Under the pieces are notes generated by a model, which saw only the letters and a list, made by a program, of their open reading frames with translations, did not search any database and was not told where the DNA came from. This document shows positions 61,432 to 64,000 of a DNA stretch of 64,000 bases, one piece after another (the first letter of the stretch is position 1; the number at the start of each line of letters is the position of its first letter). Position numbers and translations under genes: made by a program. The stretch lies in contig NZ_JAPDVG010000001.1 of the NCBI RefSeq assembly GCF_026015625.1, forward strand, positions 3,496,001 to 3,560,000, written 5' to 3'. Source of the DNA: Segatella copri. Lineage in GTDB: Bacteria > Bacteroidota > Bacteroidia > Bacteroidales > Bacteroidaceae.

Positions 61432-61551
61432 CAACATATCCTATCTCTTCCAACAACTTATTCTGTCTCTTCCAACAACATATCCTATCTCTTTCAGCAA
61501 CATATCCTATCTCTTTCAGCAACATATCCTATCTCTTCCAGCAACATAACC
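61432..61551. repeat. Array C2: six tandem units, period exactly 22 bp
   Basis: CAACATATCC or a close variant starts at 61432, 61454, 61476, 61498, 61520 and 61542. The units are pyrimidine-rich (TATCTCTTYCA between the cores), and the later units are nearly identical. The array lies 30 bases after C1 but in another register. The interval 61264-61605 has no supported gene. Confidence 0.85.
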
Positions 61552-61605
61552 CATATTTACCAACGACAAGAAGAGGGTGAATCATAAACTTATGACACAT
61601 CCTCT

Positions 61606-62271
61606 TTATTTGTAGATGAAGTAGCTGCCTCCATCACTCTGGCAATATTTCTTCAGAAGCTCGATAATGTATTCGGCATTCTCGCGGACGTGCTGTTCGT
61701 CTCCGTCATATCCGTTGATGAGAACCACCAGATGGGTGGTGTTAATACTCATTTTGGTTCGCTCGTTGTCGCTGGTCGGGGTTCCTACACCACCTGTCTT
61801 GTCTCTGTAAACAGGCAGACCTTCTATATTAATCATGCCTCTGCCGATACCTTCGTATGGTTCGCCGGCTTTGCCTACGCCCAGGGTCAGGGTGTCGCCT
61901 TCAAACTTGTCTGCATCAAATCCGCCGATGCTGTAGCCGTAGGCGATGCTTGCCAGGTTCACCAGATCCACCAGCGTATCTCTCTGGTAGAGTTCCTTGC
62001 CCTGCAGCATTCTGCGGATAAGGGCTTCTGATGCAGGACGGTAGCGAGATGGATCCTTGCCGCAGGCACGGTACACCTTTCGGGTGGCGGCAATTCCACT
62101 CATCTCTTTCAGCGATTCCGTGGTCAGCGTCTGTCTGTATTTCTCACCGAGGGCATTGATTTCATCCCAAAGTTCCTGACAATAAGGGGTGTTTCCCACA
62201 TTGGCTTCCACGCATGCTCCCACAAAGGTGGGACATACCGATTCGATTTCTTCTGATACAATAATTTTCAT
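61606..62271 (-). CDS. B3/B4 tRNA-binding-domain protein
   Basis: This 221-residue protein is made up of the B3/B4 fold known from phenylalanyl-tRNA synthetase beta chains. It includes YRPASEALIRRML and SIAYGYSIGGFDAD in the middle and a late segment of SINTTHLVVLINGYDG. Stand-alone forms may act in editing or clearing of mischarged tRNA, but this is not established. TACTTTTG at 62315-62322 (minus) is the likely -7 element. Confidence 0.82.
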   Translation of the reverse strand: MKIIVSEEIESVCPTFVGACVEANVGNTPYCQELWDEINALGEKYRQTLTTESLKEMSGIAATRKVYRACGKDPSRYRPASEALIRRMLQGKELYQRDTLVDLVNLASIAYGYSIGGFDADKFEGDTLTLGVGKAGEPYEGIGRGMINIEGLPVYRDKTGGVGTPTSDNERTKMSINTTHLVVLINGYDGDEQHVRENAEYIIELLKKYCQSDGGSYFIYK

Positions 62272-62443
62272 AATGCAATTTCCGTTTTCTGTTAGACCTT
62301 ACTGATTGGTAGGGCAAAAGTACGAAGAAATATTGGAATAGCCAAAAGTTCAGTCTATTTATATATATAATAAGGTGTAAAAAAGATTTAAATGTTTATA
62401 ACTGTTAAATATTTGACTAAAATGAAACTTTTTTGCGAAAAGA

Positions 62444-62475
62444 TTTGGTGGAATGAAAAATAGTTAGTACTTTTG
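62444..62475 (+). promoter_or_regulatory. Promoter of the rRNA operon
   Basis: TTTG at 62444-62447 and TACTTTTG at 62468-62475 have a 20-base spacer. The leader to 62805 contains a GTTCTTTGA stretch at about 62522, resembling the boxA-type antitermination region of rrn leaders. No other gene is in 62272-62805. Confidence 0.7.
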
Positions 62476-62805
62476 CACTCGCTTTTGAGAAATCAAGCAT
62501 TACTCAAAGCAATAAAGAAAGAGTTCTTTGAAAGATTTTACATAAACAGACAAGTAGTACAAGAAGCGGTTAACTTCTTAGAAATAAGAAAGTTGACTGG
62601 GTAAAAGAAACGAACCGTCAAGCAATTGACAAGTCAGGTTTACTAAGCTTCAATAAACGAAAAGGATATTCGTCCTAAGTACAGACAACAAACAAACCAA
62701 GCCGCAAGGCTAGGTAAAAATGATATTTTACAATTTTTGGAGCAGCGAGAGAAATGAAAGCTTGCTTTTATTTCCGAGTCGTGACAAAAATGTAGAGGAT
62801 ACTTT

Positions 62806-64000
<1,195 letters not shown>

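Overview
The window looks like a chromosome segment of a Bacteroidota bacterium, most likely Prevotella/Segatella (close to S. copri). The evidence is the 16S rRNA start at the right edge, the SusC/SusD pairs, a hybrid two-component regulator, the exbB-exbD-exbD-tonB cluster, and promoters of the Bacteroidota type (TTTG, about 20 nt, TAnnTTTG) upstream of most genes. Species placement is an inference from gene content and from how the 16S reads; no database was searched.

Layout. 1-10.4 kb is housekeeping, nearly all on the minus strand: a ferredoxin tail at the edge, a TonB-energising operon (ExbB, two ExbD, TonB, a PstS-like lipoprotein and a TPR protein), an aspartate-type aminotransferase, RibBA and an LptF/LptG permease. 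At 10.6-10.9 kb lie a CAU tRNA and a cluster of DnaA-box-like sites at a switch in gene direction. From 11 to 43 kb is a fructan-utilisation region: a hybrid two-component regulator with a sugar-binding sensor, two GH32 fructanases, a divergent outer-membrane barrel, a kinase-less transmembrane AraC-type regulator, SusC/SusD, an MFS sugar permease and a fructokinase. DinB, AAA-ATPase/nuclease-like genes and a LytTR/TonB-receptor/TPR trio lie among them. From 43 to 62 kb are ilvE, a GH115-like protein, an Mrp ATPase, a four-gene efflux operon, a fimbrillin-like lipoprotein, a HAD phosphatase, a second SusC/SusD locus without enzymes, and a B3/B4-domain protein. An rRNA operon begins at about 62.8 kb.

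The strongest structural result is that two 1613-bp copies of one IS3-family element lie in inverted orientation at 17641-19253 and 30072-31684, and the 10.8 kb between them has been inverted. The 3-bp target duplications are exchanged between the copies (GGG with GGG, ATG with ATG across the two elements). The two halves of one broken ATPase gene now sit 12 kb apart and join in frame when the inversion is undone. Undoing it also puts the first GH32 gene and the outer-membrane barrel in the same direction as the SusC operon.

The four promoters of the fructan genes share an operator-like module: two direct half-sites 21 bp apart, with the inner one exactly 36 bp upstream of the TAnnTTTG element. 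This fits AraC-type binding by the hybrid regulator, the kinase-less regulator, or both.

Several intergenic regions hold degenerate tandem arrays with an exact 22-bp (once 23-bp) period but unrelated unit sequences. Nothing else in the annotation explains them, and they are the best candidates here for something undescribed.
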